Shown here in pieces: positions 54,446 to 63,595 of a DNA stretch of 64,000 nt (its first letter is position 1; the number at the start of each line of letters is the position of its first letter). The notes beneath the pieces were generated by a model. It searched no databases. It worked only from the letters and a program-made list of their open reading frames with translations, and had not been told where the DNA came from. Origin of the DNA: Bartonella sp. HY038 (GTDB lineage: Bacteria > Pseudomonadota > Alphaproteobacteria > Rhizobiales > Rhizobiaceae); assembly GCF_014117425.1 (NCBI RefSeq), contig NZ_CP059725.1, forward strand, positions 1,302,001 to 1,366,000. Direction: 5' to 3'. The position numbers and the translations under genes are program-made.

Positions 54446-54652
54446 GTGAAACCCGAAGAAATTAAAAAGTTAGATGCTTACTTTAAGCGAACATTCGGTA
54501 ATGCGGCGATTAGTGTTAAGCCTCGTCCGCGTAAAGATGATTCATGCGAAGTTTATATTGATGATGAATTCATTGGCGTTGTATATGTTGATGATGACGA
54601 GGGTGAGCTATCCTATAATTTTTCCATGGCAATTTTGGATATTGACTTATAA
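54446..54652 (+). CDS. DUF3126 family protein
   Basis: 68 residues, small and acidic: KKLDAYFKRTFGNAAISVKP, PRKDDSCEVYIDDEFIGVVY and the end DEGELSYNFSMAILDIDL match the DUF3126 family of alphaproteobacteria. Role unknown; in relatives the gene lies near cysE or other housekeeping genes. GTG start with AGGAG seven bases upstream. Followed by a strong terminator. Confidence 0.88.
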   Translation: MKPEEIKKLDAYFKRTFGNAAISVKPRPRKDDSCEVYIDDEFIGVVYVDDDEGELSYNFSMAILDIDL

Positions 54653-54677
54653 GCATAGCCAATTGATACATGAAACG

Positions 54678-54712
54678 AAAGCCAACTTTTTCAATCGGAA
54701 AGTTGGCTTTTA
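54678..54712. terminator. bidirectional terminator between DUF3126 and radC
   Basis: AAAGCCAACTTT (54678-54689) pairs perfectly with AAAGTTGGCTTT (54699-54710), a 12-bp stem followed by TTATT. Confidence 0.85.
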
Positions 54713-55531
54713 TTATATGAGATTAAGGGATTTTAGACTGACATGGCCATTTCTTCCGATAATCAGATGATCTATTATGGTTATATTTAAACCTTTGGCA
54801 ACTTCCATCAGTTTTATGGTCATGGAAATATCCTCGCGTGAGGGAGTAGGATCTCCCGATGGATGATTATGGACAAGGATTATAGCAGCAGCAGCAAGTT
54901 CTAAAGCCCGCTTCATTACTTCTCTTGGATAGACAGGGATATGATCAATCGTTCCGCTTTGATGGACTTCGTCAGCGATTAAACCATTTTTTTTATCAAG
55001 AAATAATATACGAAATTGCTCAATAGTTTCATGCGCCATGACAGATGTGCAATAATCTATAACCTTATCCCAAGATGAAAAAATATTGCGTTTATTAATA
55101 CTTGCCCTATTGGCTTTTGTGATTGTTGTACCAATGATTTTGAGGTCTAAAGCAATTGATTCACCACACCCTTTTACTTCGATTAGGCGCTTAATATCCG
55201 CACCGAGCACATCTGCTAGCGTTCCAAAGTGATGTAAGAGAGCTTTTGCAAGTGGTTTTGTGTCCGCACGAGGTAATGAGCGAAATAACAGGAGCTCTAA
55301 TAATTCGTAATCAGCAAGCCCTTGACCATCTGTTTCGATAAAGCGTTGGCGTAGTCTTTGTCGGTGCCCTTCATAATGCATTTTTTCTTTGGGTGGTTTT
55401 GTCTTAATGTTTTTTGCATCCGGTGATTTAACACCTTTTGGGGAATTCAATTTTACCTGTGGTACTATTTGACCTACAAGGTTAAAAAAATCAGATTCTT
55501 GAAAAGTGTCTTTATGTTCCTTACCCGACAT
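54713..55531 (-). CDS. radC: RadC family protein (JAB-domain)
   Basis: 272 residues. An N-terminal variable part is followed by a helix-hairpin-helix ([20 protein letters not shown]) and a JAB1/MPN-type metalloprotease domain with [15 protein letters not shown] near residue 225 and the Glu-containing [20 protein letters not shown]. Its role in DNA repair is disputed despite the name. GGGGGA precedes the ATG. It lies 160 bases past map, on the same strand. Confidence 0.93.
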   Translation of the reverse strand: MSGKEHKDTFQESDFFNLVGQIVPQVKLNSPKGVKSPDAKNIKTKPPKEKMHYEGHRQRLRQRFIETDGQGLADYELLELLLFRSLPRADTKPLAKALLHHFGTLADVLGADIKRLIEVKGCGESIALDLKIIGTTITKANRASINKRNIFSSWDKVIDYCTSVMAHETIEQFRILFLDKKNGLIADEVHQSGTIDHIPVYPREVMKRALELAAAAIILVHNHPSGDPTPSREDISMTIKLMEVAKGLNITIIDHLIIGRNGHVSLKSLNLI

Positions 55532-55690
55532 GGCTTCCCCCTTACATGTCTGTATAAAGTTTTTATGATCAATTACGGATGGCTTGTATTTTAATGCAAG
55601 ATAAAAACGCTAGATTTCAATAGTCCTTTCCTGCTTTTTTGCGTGATCAAACAGGAAGGAGTATTGAAAGATAAGTGGTACAAGTTTCAA

Positions 55691-56518
55691 TCAGCTTTTA
55701 GGAGGAATATAAAACATATTAGCAGGCGAAAGTGTAAATATTTCGCAACCATTTGCCGTTACCCCCACCGTATGCTCATATTGCGCGGTCAATGATTTAT
55801 CATTAGTAACTGCCGTCCAGCCATCGTTCAAAATTTTTACATCGGGCTTGCCGAGGTTAATCATTGGCTCAATTGTAAAAATCATGCCTTCACGCAGTTC
55901 TGGACCATCACTTGGGATGCCATAGTGAACGATATTGGGTGTATCGTGGAATAATTGCCCAACGCCATGACCGCAAAAATTTCGCACAACTGAGCATCGC
56001 TGGCTTTCAGCATAGGTTTGAATTGCATGCCCTATCGCACCTGTTCGAGCGCCTGGTTTTACTGCCGCAATAGCAAGCATGAGAGATTCGTGGGTTACTT
56101 CCATTAAGCGTTCGGCCGCGCGCTTAATCTTGCCCACCGGATACATGCGGCTTGAATCGCCATGCCAGCCATCAACAATAAAAGTGACATCAACATTAAC
56201 AATATCACCCTCTTTTAATATGCGCGCTCCTGGAATACCATGACACACCACGTGGTTTAGTGATGTGCAGCAAGAATGTGTAAAACCGCGATAGTTAAGA
56301 TCTGCTGGCAAAGCACCTTCTTTGGCACCAAAAGCAAAAACGAAATCGTCAACGGATTGGGTTGTAATGCCTGGTTTAATGAAATCGATCAATGCATCAA
56401 GGCAGCGAGCTGCTAAATTGCAAGCTTTGCGCATACCCGCAAAACCTTCCTCATCAAAAATTCGGATCTGCCCTGTATATTCAATTGGTACTTTTTTATA
56501 ATCTATATAGGAAACCAT
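55691..56518 (-). CDS. map: methionine aminopeptidase, type I
   Basis: Removes initiator Met from new proteins. 275 residues: catalytic His in RGFTHSCCTSLNHVVCHGIP, metal ligands in VNVDVTFIVDGWHGDSSRM (two Asp), FCGHGVGQLFHDTPNI (His), MIFTIEPMI and the Glu in TAQYEHTVGV. Its ATG overlaps the sfsA stop by one base (TAATG), so translation is coupled. Confidence 0.95.
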   Translation of the reverse strand: MVSYIDYKKVPIEYTGQIRIFDEEGFAGMRKACNLAARCLDALIDFIKPGITTQSVDDFVFAFGAKEGALPADLNYRGFTHSCCTSLNHVVCHGIPGARILKEGDIVNVDVTFIVDGWHGDSSRMYPVGKIKRAAERLMEVTHESLMLAIAAVKPGARTGAIGHAIQTYAESQRCSVVRNFCGHGVGQLFHDTPNIVHYGIPSDGPELREGMIFTIEPMINLGKPDVKILNDGWTAVTNDKSLTAQYEHTVGVTANGCEIFTLSPANMFYIPPKS

Positions 56519-57246
56519 TAATTATCCATCGATTCTATGTTTGGCGATTCTATGATTGGTAGGGCCCGATAAGCCTCAATTTTTTCAATATCTATTTTGC
56601 ACCCTATAGCAAAAGCCTCAACCCCTTTTTTACGTGCAAGTTGAAATTCTTCACCATAAATAAGATCTAAATCTGCGCAAATTGCCATTTTGTCGCAATC
56701 TTCGCGTTGAATAACAAAGAGCATGACCGCTCGTTTACCTTGTTCTACCATCTTAACTAATTCACGCAAATGCTTAGCACCGCGCGCGGTTACCGTGTCG
56801 GGAAATTCCGCCAGGCGTTGTTCTCTCATAAAATGAACGTTTTTAACTTCGACATAAGTATCAACTCTATTAATATCTTTTAACAATAGATCAATCCGAG
56901 AATTGCTGCCATAGCGCTGTTCGCGCAAAACAGTACTATAATTTGCCAAGTCGCCTACAAGACCATTTCGGATAGCTTCTTCCGCAATTTTGTTGGTAAT
57001 AGATGTGTTAATGCCAACTAAAATATTATCAGATTCAACTATTTCCAGTCGATATTGGTATTTACGGGTGGGGTAACTAGAATGTGAGAGCCAAACCTTG
57101 CCATTTTCATGAAGTAGTCCGCGCATGGAACCTGTATTTGGAACCGACACCGTTATTTCATCGCCATTTTCAAGAATGACATCGGCTAAAAACCGTTTAT
57201 AGCGTTTAATGAGACGCGCGGGTGTAAGAGGAGAGGTAAAAAGCAT
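56518..57246 (-). CDS. sfsA: SfsA family DNA-binding/nuclease-like protein
   Basis: 242 residues: RYKRFLADVILENGDEITVS, VPNTGSMRGLLHENGKVWLS, DLLLKDINRVDTYVEVKNV with the PD-(D/E)xK-like acidic residues, and FPDTVTARGAKHLRELVKM. Named for sugar fermentation stimulation in E. coli; its molecular role is still unclear, with nuclease activity proposed. Coupled to map, as is common in Rhizobiales. No strong ribosome site is seen before the ATG. Confidence 0.92.
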   Translation of the reverse strand: MLFTSPLTPARLIKRYKRFLADVILENGDEITVSVPNTGSMRGLLHENGKVWLSHSSYPTRKYQYRLEIVESDNILVGINTSITNKIAEEAIRNGLVGDLANYSTVLREQRYGSNSRIDLLLKDINRVDTYVEVKNVHFMREQRLAEFPDTVTARGAKHLRELVKMVEQGKRAVMLFVIQREDCDKMAICADLDLIYGEEFQLARKKGVEAFAIGCKIDIEKIEAYRALPIIESPNIESMDN

Positions 57247-57411
57247 AGCATATGATAGGATATGGCTAATGAAAAAGCAAATCGCTATCCATGGGAGAAT
57301 TAAAATCTCTTTAGATTGAAATATCTATATATATTTTCGTCAATTAATTAGTTCCACTTGCAGCTTTATCATAAATAATAATAGTCAATGATAATAAGTT
57401 AAAATCTGCTA

Positions 57412-57528
57412 TTATTGAACAAAGTAATGAATAACGTCTGAGATCGTAAGATTTGCGCCAAAAACCATAATTATAGCAATAAGTCCTGTTGCAAAAAGCG
57501 CGACGGTCGTTCTTGTTTCACTTTTCAT
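57412..57528 (-). CDS. small single-pass membrane protein
   Basis: A 38-residue frame starting MKSETRTTVALFATG, with GAGG six bases before its ATG. The rest is one hydrophobic helix (VALFATGLIAIIMVFGANL) and a short polar tail, SDVIHYFVQ. A 63-residue reading from 57603 is possible but has no ribosome site. No family recognised. Real but small, or chance; the ribosome site and a clean membrane helix favour a gene. Confidence 0.45.
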   Translation of the reverse strand: MKSETRTTVALFATGLIAIIMVFGANLTISDVIHYFVQ

Positions 57529-57969
57529 TTTGAACCTCATCAATCTGTCTATATCAGTTAAGTTAATTATTTCTGTTTTCATGAAACCAAAACTGGACTG
57601 CAAACAAGGCTGCAGTTAGGCAAAAAAATGATTATCTCTGACCGTTTTTGTGATTTTTTGAGGAAGAAAATAAATAACTTAGATTAAGGTTGCTAAAAGG
57701 TTAATATCTATTGGTGTTGTAGGAAAACACTTTAATCGATATTGAAAAGCGCATGATTGATTGAGTTAGGAATGCATAATTGCAAAACGACATTATATAT
57801 TGCATGGTTAAGTAGATCTTGCCTTAATTAGCCATACTAAGTTTAGGTTCGCTATTGACTTTACCATGATAATGTCAAAAAACGATCAAAGGTTTTTTAA
57901 TCTCTTTTTGTTGGTGATATTGATCTTTCAACAATGTTTAATTCAGGTAAATTAGAGAAAATTATTATT
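57529..57969. other. intergenic region upstream of trmJ
   Basis: 441 AT-rich bases between divergent genes. No gene remnant, tRNA or strong palindrome recognised. Promoters for trmJ-murI and for the small membrane protein must lie here. Confidence 0.5.
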
Positions 57970-58815
57970 ATGGCTGGTACAGATAAAAATCGCGCAATGA
58001 TTAAAGAGGGGCCTGCAATCATTCTTGTTAATCCGCAATTGCCAGAAAATATTGGCATGGTAGCACGTGCAATGGCTAATTTTGGTTTGGCGGAGTTGCG
58101 TCTTGTTAATCCACGCGAAGAATTTCCTAGTGAAAAAGCTTTTTCTGCAGCAAGTAAAGCTGATCATATTATCGAAAATGCGGTTGTTTTTGATGATTTG
58201 CGTGATGCTGTTGGTGATTTGACTTTTATCTATGCAACGACAGCCCGTGAACGCGATGGCTTTAAACCAGTACGTAGTCCTGTCGAAGCAACCCAAAAGT
58301 TACGAGCATTAGAAACAAATGGTCAAAAAACAGGCATTTTATTTGGGCGTGAACGTTTTGGACTTTCTAATGAAGAAGTTAGCCTTGCTGATGAAATTGT
58401 AACTTTTCCGGTCAATCCTGCATTTGCCTCTTTAAATATTGCGCAAGCTGTTTTACTTATGTCTTATGAGTGGATGAAGACCTCGTTAGATAAGAGCACT
58501 GACACAGCTTTTCGTGGCCCAGAGTATGTACCTGCTGAAAAACATAGCCTTTATGGATTTTTCGATCAGTTGGAAGATGCTTTGGATGTTAGGGGCTATT
58601 TTAGGCCGGTAGAGCGCAAGCAAGTAATGGTTGATAAAATTCGAGCGGTTTTAACGAGGGCAGATTTTGGCGATTCAGAGCTTAAGCTTTTACGTGGTGT
58701 TATCTCGTCACTGGATAGGTTTTCGCCGCAAAGGCCACGCGGGGCAGGTGCACCCGAAGGTGAAGCACCGCGCAAGGGTAGGGTAGATATAAAGCCAATC
58801 AGTGATTGCGAGTAG
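57970..58815 (+). CDS. TrmJ-type tRNA 2'-O-methyltransferase (SPOUT family)
   Basis: Methylates a ribose in the tRNA anticodon loop (position 32 in E. coli TrmJ). 281 residues with the SPOUT motifs IILVNPQLPENIGMVARAMA, LRLVNPREEFPSEKAF, GILFGRERFGLSNEEV and FPVNPAFASLNIAQAVLLM, then a helical C-terminal tail ending in a Pro/Arg-rich stretch. ATG 57970 (MAGTDKNRAM) or 57934 are both possible; neither has a good ribosome site. murI follows after 6 bases, a pairing known in Brucella. Confidence 0.88.
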   Translation: MAGTDKNRAMIKEGPAIILVNPQLPENIGMVARAMANFGLAELRLVNPREEFPSEKAFSAASKADHIIENAVVFDDLRDAVGDLTFIYATTARERDGFKPVRSPVEATQKLRALETNGQKTGILFGRERFGLSNEEVSLADEIVTFPVNPAFASLNIAQAVLLMSYEWMKTSLDKSTDTAFRGPEYVPAEKHSLYGFFDQLEDALDVRGYFRPVERKQVMVDKIRAVLTRADFGDSELKLLRGVISSLDRFSPQRPRGAGAPEGEAPRKGRVDIKPISDCE

Positions 58816-58821
58816 GAATTT

Positions 58822-59616
58822 ATGAGCGAGCGTATTCGTCCTGTGCTGTTTTTTGATAGCGGTATCGGTGGCCTATCGGTACTGCGTGAAGCACGTATTG
58901 TAATGCCCGATCGCCACTTCATCTATGTGGCTGATGATGCGGGTTTCCCTTATGGTACTTGGGATGAAGATGCGCTGCGAGAACGTATTCTTATTCTTTT
59001 TGAATGGCTGATACGCCGTTATGATCCCGAGCTTTGCATTGTCGCTTGCAATACAGCTTCAACGCTTGTTTTGGCCGATTTGCGACGACATTTTAGCAGT
59101 GTGCCATTTGTAGGAACTGTTCCGGCAATTAAGCCTGCAGCCGAGCAAACATTGAGCGGGATTATTTCTGTTTTAGCGACACCTGGAACCGTAAAACGTG
59201 CCTATACTCGCGACCTTATCGCGTCTTTTGCACAGCAATGCCAAGTGCGCTTGGTAGGGAGTGAGAGCCTTGCAATGATAGCCGAAGGCTATTTGCGTGG
59301 CATGGATATTGATTATGAATTGGTACGCAGAGAAATTGCAGGTTGCTTTATTGAAAAGAGCAATGGCCGCACCGACATTGTTGTGCTTGCTTGTACTCAT
59401 TATCCATTTTTAATTAATGTTTTTCGGAAAGTTGCTCATTGGCCAGTTGATTGGCTTGACCCTGCCGAAGCGATTTCTCGGCGTGCTGCTTCTCTGTTAA
59501 CGCCTTTATCGGAACAAATGGATCCTTCTGCAGATTTAGCTTTCTTTACATCGCAAACGTCAGATTTTGCAACGCGTCGTTTATTGCATGGCTTTGGACT
59601 GCAATGTGATTGGTAG
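58822..59616 (+). CDS. murI: glutamate racemase
   Basis: Makes D-glutamate for peptidoglycan. 264 residues: [32 protein letters not shown] (first catalytic Cys), and [15 protein letters not shown] (second catalytic Cys), all intact. TAGGA precedes the ATG. Translated with the TrmJ-type methyltransferase as a two-gene operon. Confidence 0.95.
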   Translation: MSERIRPVLFFDSGIGGLSVLREARIVMPDRHFIYVADDAGFPYGTWDEDALRERILILFEWLIRRYDPELCIVACNTASTLVLADLRRHFSSVPFVGTVPAIKPAAEQTLSGIISVLATPGTVKRAYTRDLIASFAQQCQVRLVGSESLAMIAEGYLRGMDIDYELVRREIAGCFIEKSNGRTDIVVLACTHYPFLINVFRKVAHWPVDWLDPAEAISRRAASLLTPLSEQMDPSADLAFFTSQTSDFATRRLLHGFGLQCDW

Positions 59617-59687
59617 GGGGGATTGGTTGGAGGATCGCTAAAGTTGAGTGGCAAGGTTAACCATATTATTAGGTCATAATTGGCCGC

Positions 59688-60719
59688 TTAGCCGCCAAGT
59701 TCTGACATATGGCGTGCAATACCAAATACCTTGTCTTTTTCTATCAAAAAATTATGGCCTTTTGGCTTTCCTGCAATTGCGGAATAGATTTTTTCAATCA
59801 AATGCTCATTTGCTTCACTTGAACGTAGAACTTCACGCAACTCAACCATGCCAGTTTGCCCCATACATGGATATAAACGACCGGTTGATCCTATGCGAAC
59901 GCGATTGCAGTTCGCACAAAAATCGCAAGAAAGTGGTGTTATAAAGCCAAGCTGACCGCCGGTTTCTTCAACTGTGACATAACGGGCTGGGCCACCAGAG
60001 CTTTTAGCCGATGAGTTAAGCGTCCAACGTTGCGAGAGACTTTCGCGTAGCTTAGTAAGTGAAAGGTGAGTCTCGACTCGATCATGGCCTGTATAGCCAA
60101 GAGGCATTTCTTCAATTAATGTAAGGTCCATGTTGCGTGCATGGGCAAAGCGAATAAGTTCATCCACCTCACTTAAAAAATGCCCATTCATAGCAACGGT
60201 ATTTATTTTAACTTTCAGCCCTGCTTCCAGTGCTGCATCAATGCCACGGAAAACTTTAGCAATATCGCCTAACCTGGTTATATCCTCATAGCGTGCAGGG
60301 TTCAACGTATCCAATGAAATGTTGACCCTTTTTACCCCCAATGAGGCAAGTTCGCCTGCATGGCGGTCAAGCAAGGTACCGTTGGTAGTTAATGTGAGTT
60401 CTTCAAGATCTTTGCCAATATGGGGCGACAACATGGCGAACAACTGCATGATGCCGCGACGAACCAATGGTTCACCACCGGTTAGACGAATCTTTTTAAT
60501 ACCAAGATTAATCATGGTTGAAGAAACACGATAAAGTTCTTCAACAGTTAATAGTTCTTTTTTAGGCAAAAAAACCATATCTTCAGACATGCAATAGACA
60601 CAGCGTAAATCACAACGATCTGTTACAGAAAGACGTAAATAGCTTACATTTCGTCCAAACCCATCTTGTAATTGTGAGGGCTTTAAAGCTGATTTATTGT
60701 TTTTGACCGTGTCAAGCAT
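59688..60719 (-). CDS. moaA: GTP 3',8-cyclase (molybdenum cofactor synthesis)
   Basis: Radical-SAM enzyme, first step of molybdenum cofactor synthesis. 343 residues: SAM cluster Cys in CDLRCVYCMS near residue 35, KIRLTGGEPLVRRG, NTLNPARYEDIT, a second cluster in CDFCANCNRVR with CMG, and the essential C-terminal Gly-Gly (MSELGG). Its place next to the nar genes suits the needs of NarG, a molybdoenzyme. It follows the parvulin gene by 64 bases. Confidence 0.95.
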   Translation of the reverse strand: MLDTVKNNKSALKPSQLQDGFGRNVSYLRLSVTDRCDLRCVYCMSEDMVFLPKKELLTVEELYRVSSTMINLGIKKIRLTGGEPLVRRGIMQLFAMLSPHIGKDLEELTLTTNGTLLDRHAGELASLGVKRVNISLDTLNPARYEDITRLGDIAKVFRGIDAALEAGLKVKINTVAMNGHFLSEVDELIRFAHARNMDLTLIEEMPLGYTGHDRVETHLSLTKLRESLSQRWTLNSSAKSSGGPARYVTVEETGGQLGFITPLSCDFCANCNRVRIGSTGRLYPCMGQTGMVELREVLRSSEANEHLIEKIYSAIAGKPKGHNFLIEKDKVFGIARHMSELGG

Positions 60720-60783
60720 GTCTTTGGCTTTCGATAAGTGTGATTATAAATAACACACTTCTAAAGTGATAGTAAATATCATT

Positions 60784-61677
60784 TTATTGCACTAATGGTC
60801 CATCTGACGGCAAAACTTCAATGCCTTCAATTTTGGCGTTTCCTGCTAAAATTAATATATATTGCGAAACAGCTCGCGACCAACTTGATGCTTCTAGCCA
60901 AGCACTGACACGATCTTTTACAGCTTCAAAGGGAAGAGGGGTTCCTGGAATTTTACGAATAATGTCAACGACATGAAAACCGTAACGGGTTTCAACTGGG
61001 CTTTTGAGGAGTCCTGCACCTTCAGCAATTTTCAATGCTTGTTCAAATTCGGGTACCGTACTACCGGTGGTTAATTGTCCAAGGTTGCCACCATGCATAG
61101 ATGAAGGACAGTCAGAATATTCCTTTGCAAGCTCATTAAAACGTGATGGACTTAATTCGAGGTTACGGATAATTTCTGTGGCGATTGTTTTTGCGCCATC
61201 ACGGTCAGCCTGTACTTTTGGATCTGCACTAATAAGAATATGGCGAGCTTCCACAATCATATCGGATAGGAAACGGTCGGTATTATTGTTATAAAAGCGT
61301 TGGCAATCTTCAAGAGTTGCATTGGGAACAGATATTTCTTGATCCATTAATTTACTGATTGCAATGTCTTGCGGTGTGTCACTACGTTGATCGCTTGATA
61401 GTTCATCACTATAAAGATCAAGGCGTTTGGCTTCTTGTAATAGTAATTCGCGGATAACTAGGGCGCGTGCTGCTGCTGTAAGCGCTTCACCTGGATTTTC
61501 TGCGGGATGATTTTGCGCTTCTGCCAAAATATCTGCTTCTTCTATGGTAATTCCATTGACACTAATCTGGTTGAAAACCGGTTTCGCCTTTGGCGGAATG
61601 CGAGTGTCAACATCCTGTTTTTTGCTATAGGGTTTTGGTGTATTATCTTCGGTTTTACTATTGAAAAGGGTTACCAT
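60784..61677 (-). CDS. parvulin-type peptidylprolyl isomerase of the nar cluster
   Basis: 297 residues. No signal peptide (MVTLFNSKTEDNTP), so cytoplasmic, unlike SurA/PpiD. The parvulin domain spans about residues 143-235: VEARHILISADP, FNELAKEYSDCPSSMHGGNL, GQLTTGSTVPEFEQAL and TRYGFHVVDIIRKIPG. In alphaproteobacterial nar operons a gene of this type (sometimes called nifM-like) follows narI and is thought to help assembly. GGAG precedes the ATG. Between it and narI are 485 bases with three hairpins. Confidence 0.88.
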   Translation of the reverse strand: MVTLFNSKTEDNTPKPYSKKQDVDTRIPPKAKPVFNQISVNGITIEEADILAEAQNHPAENPGEALTAAARALVIRELLLQEAKRLDLYSDELSSDQRSDTPQDIAISKLMDQEISVPNATLEDCQRFYNNNTDRFLSDMIVEARHILISADPKVQADRDGAKTIATEIIRNLELSPSRFNELAKEYSDCPSSMHGGNLGQLTTGSTVPEFEQALKIAEGAGLLKSPVETRYGFHVVDIIRKIPGTPLPFEAVKDRVSAWLEASSWSRAVSQYILILAGNAKIEGIEVLPSDGPLVQ

Positions 61678-61938
61678 AATTTACTCCATAGCGTTTTCAT
61701 GGTCTTTCATCAATTGAAACAACGCAGTTTCAGGTATGAGTCTGCAGATAAATGACGAAAGTTATGCTTTTTATAATAGTTATAACTTAAATTCTGCCTT
61801 GTCGCTAAAATTAGCGGTGAGAGTTGAGTTTATAACCGTAATTTATCGATTTGACCGTTTTAAACGCTTGATTGATCAAGTTGTTCCCAATTTGGAACAT
61901 AATATAAAATCTTAATCATAGGTTTTATTTGACATTGG

Positions 61939-61980
61939 TTTGATACCCTTAAACTGCGGGGGAAATTCAAGGGTATCAAA
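61939..61980. repeat. hairpin element A (co-varying pair)
   Basis: TTTGATACCCTT (61939-61950) pairs perfectly with AAGGGTATCAAA (61969-61980) around the 18-base loop AAACTGCGGGGGAAATTC. Its loop motif and inner stem match element B with compensatory base changes. No T run follows on the minus strand, so a simple terminator is unlikely. Confidence 0.7.
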
Positions 61981-62029
61981 TATTTTAGCTTAGAAAATTA
62001 AGCTTAAAAGTTAAATTCGTTATCGGGTA

Positions 62030-62066
62030 GGCACCCTCAAAATGCGGGGGGGGGATTGAGGGTGCC
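62030..62066. repeat. hairpin element B (co-varying pair)
   Basis: GGCACCCTCAA (62030-62040) pairs perfectly with TTGAGGGTGCC (62056-62066) around a loop with TGC and nine G. Compared with element A, stem pairs T-A become C-G and G-C without breaking the pairing, and AAANTGCGGGGG is kept. Confidence 0.7.
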
Positions 62067-62116
62067 AAAGCTATTAAACTTCTAAAACCAATATGCAAAT
62101 TTGGGAAGATTTGGTC

Positions 62117-62156
62117 GGGGACCCCTTAACGGGTGTATGGGAGGTAAAGGATCCCC
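62117..62156 (-). terminator. hairpin directly after narI
   Basis: GGGGATCCTTTA and TAAGGGGTCCCC (minus strand) pair at 10 of 12 positions six bases after the narI stop. No T run follows, so it may protect the narGHJI message end rather than stop transcription. Confidence 0.45.
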
Positions 62157-62162
62157 TAACTG

Positions 62163-62882
62163 TTATTCTGCGGGTTCACGCACCATAGGTGCATTTTTTT
62201 CAGCCTTACGCACAATTTGATACCCTGGACGCCAAATATAACGGACAGGAACGCTCAACATATGAACAAGACGAGTGAATGGGAAAACCAGAAGAATAGT
62301 AAGTCCAAGGAAAATATGCAGTTTGAATACAGCCGCTGTATCAATAATATAGCTTGATGCAGCAATGTTGAATGTAAAGATTCCTTGAGCCCAATTCATG
62401 AATTTCACCATTTCATGACCATCAAGATGTCCAAGTGATAATGGAATGGTTAGAAGACCAAGCATCAATTGAATCCAAAGTAAAATGATAATCATCGTAT
62501 CAGAAAAACTTGAATTGGCACGAACACGGGCATCAAACAAGCGGCGGTGAACAAGTAATGTTGCACCAACAATACCCATAGTACCAGCAACACCGCCAAG
62601 ACAAATAGCTAGTAATTGCTTAAATGTATGGCTAATTCCTAATGCATCAAAAAGCGCAAGAGGTGTAAGAAGACCAACAAGATGGCCGCCAAAAATCAAC
62701 AATACACCGACATGGAATAAAACAGAACCCCAGATAAGCTGTTTGCGTCTTAATAATTGGCTTGATCCTGAACGCCAAGTATAGGGATCAAGATCATAAC
62801 GGGCAATACAGCCTAGGACCAAAACAGTGAGGGCAATATAGGGATAGATCCCAAATAAAAGTGTATTAATATACGAATACAT
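62163..62882 (-). CDS. narI: respiratory nitrate reductase, gamma subunit
   Basis: Membrane cytochrome b subunit that takes electrons from quinol to NarH. 239 residues with five membrane segments. The heme-ligand His pattern is visible: SVLFHVGVLLIFGGHLVGLL, and KLHIFLGLTILLVFPFTRLVHML. AGGAGAA precedes the ATG. 11 bases after narJ. The C-terminal tail KAEKNAPMVREPAE faces the cytoplasm. Confidence 0.95.
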   Translation of the reverse strand: MYSYINTLLFGIYPYIALTVLVLGCIARYDLDPYTWRSGSSQLLRRKQLIWGSVLFHVGVLLIFGGHLVGLLTPLALFDALGISHTFKQLLAICLGGVAGTMGIVGATLLVHRRLFDARVRANSSFSDTMIIILLWIQLMLGLLTIPLSLGHLDGHEMVKFMNWAQGIFTFNIAASSYIIDTAAVFKLHIFLGLTILLVFPFTRLVHMLSVPVRYIWRPGYQIVRKAEKNAPMVREPAE

Positions 62883-62893
62883 GGGGGTTCTCC

Positions 62894-63595
62894 TTAATGT
62901 TGGCTATGGGTCGCGTCGCGATTTGCCGCCCGCAGCCTTGTACGTAAACGATCTGGTCCACAGGCATTCTCACCTTGATTTGCACCAAATGTTACGGCTT
63001 CTTCTTCCCAGATGCGGTCAAGCGCTTCAAGGTCGTTTGGATCATCTTCTTCCATATTGCGAAGTTCATCTAGCAATGCCTTATCCGCACCACCATTTGA
63101 TAGGGCTTCCAATGCGGTAAATGCTGCAGCATAAGGAGAATTGCGTTTTTGTAAACGCTCGCCGATTGCTGTTACAATGTGCAGGATGTCGCTGATGGAT
63201 TGACGAGCTTCATCTGCGGTTCTTGTTGAAAGATATTCAAGGAACATGGGCAGATAGTCAGGTAATTCACTGGCATTAATTTCAAGACCAGCTTCTTCAT
63301 ACATGATTTTCAAATCAACCATCGCTTGTCCACGATCACGGCTTTCGCCGTGAACATGTTCAAAAAGATGTAATGAGAGTGAGCGTGTACGGTCAAACAA
63401 AGTGACATATTCTTCTTGGCTTTCAAAAATATCACGTTCACCAAGGGTTGCAATCAAGTGTTTGACCTTAGCTAATGTTTGCGCATCAAGCTCACTTGTC
63501 TCTTCTAACGTTGCGGCAAGAAGGCTTGCATCATGCTTTAGTGCTTCTTCAGGGTAAGCTAATAGAATGGATAGAATTTTAAGATCCGTATGCAT
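62894..63595 (-). CDS. narJ: nitrate reductase assembly chaperone
   Basis: Cytoplasmic chaperone that holds apo-NarG until molybdenum cofactor is inserted. 233 residues, all-helical TorD/NarJ fold: LSILLAYPEEALKHDAS, YVTLFDRTRSLSLHLFEHVH (the HxxH-type NarJ block) and GLEINASELPDYLPMFLEYL. Its ATG overlaps the narH stop by one base (TAATG). Complete. Confidence 0.95.
   Translation of the reverse strand: MHTDLKILSILLAYPEEALKHDASLLAATLEETSELDAQTLAKVKHLIATLGERDIFESQEEYVTLFDRTRSLSLHLFEHVHGESRDRGQAMVDLKIMYEEAGLEINASELPDYLPMFLEYLSTRTADEARQSISDILHIVTAIGERLQKRNSPYAAAFTALEALSNGGADKALLDELRNMEEDDPNDLEALDRIWEEEAVTFGANQGENACGPDRLRTRLRAANRDATHSQH

Larger units (their letters stand above)
61678..62162. other. 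gene-free stretch between narI and parvulin gene, three hairpins
   Basis: 485 bases inside the nar region. Three hairpins are annotated separately. Near the right of the parvulin promoter area lie a near-palindrome GTTCCCAATTTGGAAC (61883-61898) and CTTGATTGATCAAG (61867-61880). No coding remnant was seen. Confidence 0.6.

Noticed and set aside
61867..61880. CTTGATTGATCAAG as an FNR box
   Set aside because: The TTGAT and ATCAA half-sites are only two bases apart rather than four, so the spacing does not fit FNR.
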